From assembly GCF_900277125.1 (NCBI RefSeq), contig NZ_OPYN01000025.1:1-55042 (forward strand): 55,042 nt of DNA. Direction: 5' to 3'. The notes under the pieces were generated by a model. It was not told the origin of the DNA. It saw only the letters and a list, made by a program, of their open reading frames with translations, and ran no database searches. The stretch's first letter is position 1, and the number at the start of each line of letters is the position of its first letter. Below, piece after piece: positions 51,664 to 55,042 of this stretch. Origin of the DNA: Pseudomonas inefficax. GTDB taxonomy: Bacteria; Pseudomonadota; Gammaproteobacteria; Pseudomonadales; Pseudomonadaceae. Position numbers and translations under genes: made by a program.

Positions 51664-52914
51664 ATGCAACGTTACTCGGGCTTCGGCCTTTTCAAGCACT
51701 CCCTCAGCCACCACGAGAACTGGCAGCGCATGTGGCGCACGCCAACTCCTAAAAAGGTCTACGACGTGGTCATCGTCGGCGGTGGCGGCCATGGCCTGGC
51801 AACCGCCTACTACCTGGCCAAGGAACACGGCATCACCAACGTTGCCGTGATCGAGAAAGGCTACCTGGGCGGCGGCAACACCGCCCGTAACACCACCATC
51901 GTGCGTTCCAACTACCTGTGGGACGAGTCGGCGCACCTGTACGAGCACGCCATGAAGCTGTGGGAGGGCCTGTCTCAGGACCTCAACTACAACGTGATGT
52001 TCTCCCAGCGCGGCGTGTACAACCTGTGCCACACCCTGCAGGACATGCGTGACTCCGAGCGCCGGGTCAGCGCCAACCGCCTGAACGGCGTGGACGGCGA
52101 GCTGCTCAACACCGCCCAGGTCGCAGCCGAGATCCCGTACCTGGATTGCTCGAAGAACACCCGCTACCCGATCCTCGGTGCTACCGTGCAGCGCCGTGGC
52201 GGCGTGGCCCGTCACGACGCCGTGGCCTGGGGCTTCGCCCGTGCCGCCGACGCTCTGGGCGTGGACCTGATCCAGCAGACCGAAGTGATCGGCTTCCGCA
52301 AGGAAAACGGCGCGGTCATCGGCGTGGAAACCAACAAAGGCTTCATCGGCGCCAAGCGCGTCGGCGTGGTCACCGCCGGTAACTCCGGGCACATGGCCAA
52401 GCTGGCCGGCTTCCGCCTGCCGCTGGAATCGCACCCGCTGCAAGCACTGGTATCCGAGCCGATCAAGCCGATCATCGACAGCGTGATCATGTCCAACGCC
52501 GTGCACGGCTACATCAGCCAGTCCGACAAGGGCGACCTGGTGATCGGTGCCGGTATCGACGGCTGGGTCGGCTACGGCCAGCGCGGTTCGTACCCGGTGA
52601 TCGAACACACCCTGCAGGCCATCGTCGAGATGTTCCCCAACCTCTCGCGCGTGCGCATGAACCGCCAGTGGGGCGGCATCGTCGATACCTCGCCGGACGC
52701 TTGCCCGATCATCACCAAGACCCCGGTCAAGAACATGTTCTTCAACTGCGGTTGGGGTACTGGCGGCTTCAAGGCGACCCCGGGTTCGGGCAACGTCTTC
52801 GCCGCGAGCCTGGCCAAGGGCGAAATGCACCCACTGGCCGCGCCGTTCTCCATGGACCGTTTCTACAACGGCGCACTGATCGACGAACACGGCGCCGCCG
52901 CCGTCGCCCACTAA
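51664..52914 (+). CDS. soxB: Heterotetrameric sarcosine oxidase beta subunit
   Basis: 416 residues, a DAO-type flavoprotein. The FAD-binding motif is [19 protein letters not shown] (about residues 34-52), with [19 protein letters not shown] after it. The conserved end [23 protein letters not shown] block is seen as [18 protein letters not shown]. It holds FAD and the covalent FMN jointly with SoxA and oxidises the methyl group of sarcosine. The start is ATG 51664 with GGAG upstream. It is followed by soxD after 14 bases. Confidence 0.95.
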   Translation: MQRYSGFGLFKHSLSHHENWQRMWRTPTPKKVYDVVIVGGGGHGLATAYYLAKEHGITNVAVIEKGYLGGGNTARNTTIVRSNYLWDESAHLYEHAMKLWEGLSQDLNYNVMFSQRGVYNLCHTLQDMRDSERRVSANRLNGVDGELLNTAQVAAEIPYLDCSKNTRYPILGATVQRRGGVARHDAVAWGFARAADALGVDLIQQTEVIGFRKENGAVIGVETNKGFIGAKRVGVVTAGNSGHMAKLAGFRLPLESHPLQALVSEPIKPIIDSVIMSNAVHGYISQSDKGDLVIGAGIDGWVGYGQRGSYPVIEHTLQAIVEMFPNLSRVRMNRQWGGIVDTSPDACPIITKTPVKNMFFNCGWGTGGFKATPGSGNVFAASLAKGEMHPLAAPFSMDRFYNGALIDEHGAAAVAH

Positions 52915-52928
52915 CCGGAGACACCGTC

Positions 52929-53264
52929 ATGTTGCATATTTTCTGTCCCCACTGCGGCGAGCTGCGCTCCGAAGAAGAGTTCCACGCCTCTGGCCAGGCG
53001 CACATCGCCCGCCCGCTGGACCCTAACGCCTGCTCCGACGAAGAGTGGGGTACCTACATGTTCTACCGTGACAACCCGCGCGGTATTCACCACGAACTGT
53101 GGGACCACGTTGCCGGCTGCCGCCAGTACTTCAACGTCACCCGTGACACCGTGACCTACGAGATTCTGGAAACCTACAAGATTGGCGAGAAGCCGCAAGT
53201 GACCGCCAGCGGCAAGCAAAGCAGCGCCGCGTCGACCGTCAAAGGCCAAGGGGAAAAAGTATGA
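52929..53264 (+). CDS. soxD: Heterotetrameric sarcosine oxidase delta subunit
   Basis: 111 residues, near the family length of about 90-110. Zinc-binding ligands are seen in IFCPHCGELRSEEEFH and WDHVAGCRQYFNVTRDT. The segment DEEWGTYMFYRDNPRGIHHE is typical. The last 25 residues are a low-complexity Ser/Lys tail. It is a structural subunit of the oxidase. Its stop overlaps the soxA start (ATGA, 53261-53264). Confidence 0.94.
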   Translation: MLHIFCPHCGELRSEEEFHASGQAHIARPLDPNACSDEEWGTYMFYRDNPRGIHHELWDHVAGCRQYFNVTRDTVTYEILETYKIGEKPQVTASGKQSSAASTVKGQGEKV

Positions 53265-55042
53265 GCCAGACCTATCGCCTCGCCAGCGGCGGCCGTATCG
53301 ACCGCAGCAAGGTCCTGAACTTCACTTTCAACGGCAAGACCTACCAGGGTTATGCCGGTGACAGCCTGGCCGCCGCGTTGCTGGCCAACGGCGTCGACAT
53401 CGTCGGCCGCAGCTTCAAGTACTCGCGTCCGCGCGGCATCATCGCTGCCGGTACCGAAGAGCCGAACGCAATTCTGCAGATCGGCTCCAGCGAAGCCACC
53501 CAGATCCCCAACGTGCGTGCCACCCAACAGGCGCTGTACGCAGGTCTTGTAGCCACCAGCACCAACGGCTGGCCGAACGTCAACAACGACGTCATGGGCA
53601 TCCTTGGCAAGGTTGGCGGCAGCATGATGCCGCCGGGCTTCTACTACAAAACCTTCATGTACCCGAAATCGTTCTGGATGACTTACGAGAAGTACATCCG
53701 CAAAGCCGCAGGCCTTGGCCGCGCGCCGCTGCAGAACGACCCGGACAGCTACGACTACATGAACCAGCACTGCGACGTGCTGATCGTCGGCGCCGGCCCT
53801 GCTGGCCTGGCCGCCGCGCTGGCCGCTGCCCGCAGCGGAGCCCGCGTGATCCTGGCTGACGAACAGGAAGAGTTCGGCGGCAGCCTGCTCGACACCCGCG
53901 AAACCCTCGACGGCAAGCCTGCCACCGACTGGGTCAACGCCGTGGTCAAGGAGCTGGAAAGCCTGCCGGAAGTGACCCTGCTGCCACGCGCCACGGTCAA
54001 CGGCTACCACGACCATAACTTCCTGACCATTCACGAGCGCCTCACCGACCACCTTGGCGACCGCGCCCCGATCGGCCAGGTGCGCCACCGCGTGCACCGC
54101 GTCCGCGCCAAGCGCGTGGTGCTGGCAGCTGGCGCCCACGAGCGCCCGCTGGTTTATGGCAACAACGACGTGCCGGGCAACATGCTGGCCGGTGCTGTTT
54201 CCACCTACGTGCGCCGCTACGGCGTGGCCCCGGGCCGCAAGCTGGTGCTGTCGACCAACAACGACCACGCCTACCGCGCCGCGCTGGACTGGCACGATGC
54301 CGGCCTGCAAGTGGTGGCCATTGCCGACGCTCGCCACAACCCGCGTGGCTCGCTGGTTGAAGAAGCACGTGCCAAAGGCATCCGCATTCTCACCTCCAGC
54401 GCCGTGATCGAGGCCAAGGGCACCAAGCACGTTACCGGCGCCCGTGTGGCCGCCATCGACGTGCAGGCACACAAGGTCACCAGCCCGGGCGAAACCCTCG
54501 ACTGCGACCTGATCGCTACCTCCGGTGGTTACAGCCCGATCGTGCACCTGGCTTCGCACCTGGGTGGTCGCCCGGTATGGCGTGAAGACATCCTCGGCTT
54601 CGTACCGGGCGATGCTCCGCAGAAACGCGAATGCGTGGGTGGCATCAACGGCGTCTACGCCCTGGGCGACGTGATCGCCGATGGCTTCGAAGGCGGCGTG
54701 CGCGCAGCCACCGAAGCGGGCTTCAAGGCCACTGTCGGCAGCCTGCCGAAAACCGTTGCGCGCAAGGAAGAGGCCACCGTGGCACTGTTCCAGGTGCCGC
54801 ACGACAAGGGCACTGCCCGCGCACCCAAGCAGTTCGTCGACCAGCAGAACGACGTCACCGCGGCCGCCATCGAACTGGCCACCCGCGAAGGCTTCGAGTC
54901 GGTCGAGCACGTAAAACGCTACACCGCGCTGGGCTTCGGTACCGACCAGGGCAAACTGGGTAACATCAACGGCCTGGCCATCGCCGCCCGTTCGATCGGC
55001 ATCACCATCCCGGAAATGGGCACCACCATGTCTGTCTCTTAT
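53261..55042 (+). CDS. soxA: Heterotetrameric sarcosine oxidase alpha subunit (5' part)
   Basis: 594 residues are seen and the frame is open at the window end; full-length SoxA is about 1000 residues. The N-terminal domain is [2Fe-2S]-ferredoxin-like in fold (FNGKTYQGYAGDSLAAALLA and GRSFKYSRPRGI). The FAD/NAD-binding part starts with DVLIVGAGPAGLAAALAAARSG near residue 170. The C-terminal folate-binding (GcvT-like) domain, which takes up the methyl group as methylene-THF, is beyond the window. It overlaps soxD by four bases. Confidence 0.95.
   Translation, partial: MSQTYRLASGGRIDRSKVLNFTFNGKTYQGYAGDSLAAALLANGVDIVGRSFKYSRPRGIIAAGTEEPNAILQIGSSEATQIPNVRATQQALYAGLVATSTNGWPNVNNDVMGILGKVGGSMMPPGFYYKTFMYPKSFWMTYEKYIRKAAGLGRAPLQNDPDSYDYMNQHCDVLIVGAGPAGLAAALAAARSGARVILADEQEEFGGSLLDTRETLDGKPATDWVNAVVKELESLPEVTLLPRATVNGYHDHNFLTIHERLTDHLGDRAPIGQVRHRVHRVRAKRVVLAAGAHERPLVYGNNDVPGNMLAGAVSTYVRRYGVAPGRKLVLSTNNDHAYRAALDWHDAGLQVVAIADARHNPRGSLVEEARAKGIRILTSSAVIEAKGTKHVTGARVAAIDVQAHKVTSPGETLDCDLIATSGGYSPIVHLASHLGGRPVWREDILGFVPGDAPQKRECVGGINGVYALGDVIADGFEGGVRAATEAGFKATVGSLPKTVARKEEATVALFQVPHDKGTARAPKQFVDQQNDVTAAAIELATREGFESVEHVKRYTALGFGTDQGKLGNINGLAIAARSIGITIPEMGTTMSVSY

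Overview
The window looks like a chromosomal segment of a Pseudomonas putida-group bacterium. The evidence is the GC-rich coding style, the dense P. putida-type REP palindromes (core GGGAGCGGG...CCCGCGAA and core GCGGCCTTGTGTCGCGA), and gene order that I recall, without being able to check, as matching the P. putida KT2440 chromosome a few hundred kb from oriC. Gene identities are read from motifs and family recognition; no database search was run.

Layout. 1-305: right end of an IS3-family element that has landed inside a REP palindrome. 326-936: a structured leader and a small DUF3077-type gene. 1301-2506: a methyltransferase. 2615-5591 (minus): a four-gene polar amino-acid ABC transporter. 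6256-7641: an APC-family (GabP-like) permease. 7824-13408 (minus): a basic small protein, a PPK2 polyphosphate kinase, tRNA-Phe, yggX, mutY and an AsmA-family gene. 13817-15478: an OFA-family MFS transporter. 15751-18790: hisB-hisH-DUF2164-hisA-hisF.

18911-55042 is one large quaternary-amine island. It holds cbcXWV (choline/betaine/carnitine uptake), sdaA (serine to pyruvate), the regulator gbdR, the carnitine operon caiX-cdhC-cdhA-cdhB with its regulator cdhR, a three-gene cassette of unknown or weakly known function (30883-32735), the dimethylglycine operon (M19 dipeptidase, DUF5943 protein, dgcA, dgcB, etfA, etfB), the divergent glycine-betaine monooxygenase genes gbcA and gbcB, two chemoreceptors flanking a zapB-like/zapA pair, ltaE, and glyA-soxB-soxD-soxA (soxA is cut by the window end). 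Together these can import carnitine or betaine and convert carnitine to betaine, betaine to dimethylglycine (GbcAB), dimethylglycine to sarcosine (DgcAB with its own ETF) and sarcosine to glycine (SoxBDA). Glycine then goes to serine (GlyA) and serine to pyruvate (SdaA). Choline oxidation (betBA) is not in the window.

The most unusual non-coding feature is in the 701-bp convergent gap between etfB and gbcA. Three copies of a 103-bp module (starts 40995, 41145, 41328) each carry a perfect DnaA box (TGTGGATAA) exactly 58 bp before a paired TGATCA-N5-TGATCA motif (one half is CGATCA in copy 1), plus other position-locked short motifs, while the connecting sequence has diverged. This looks like a selected iteron-type, DnaA-binding chromosomal element away from the replication origin. 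Other regulatory signals are a sigma-54 promoter for gbdR, AraC-type direct repeats with 21-bp phasing at three quaternary-amine regulatory regions, and a branched RNA leader that hides the ribosome-binding site of the DUF3077 gene.
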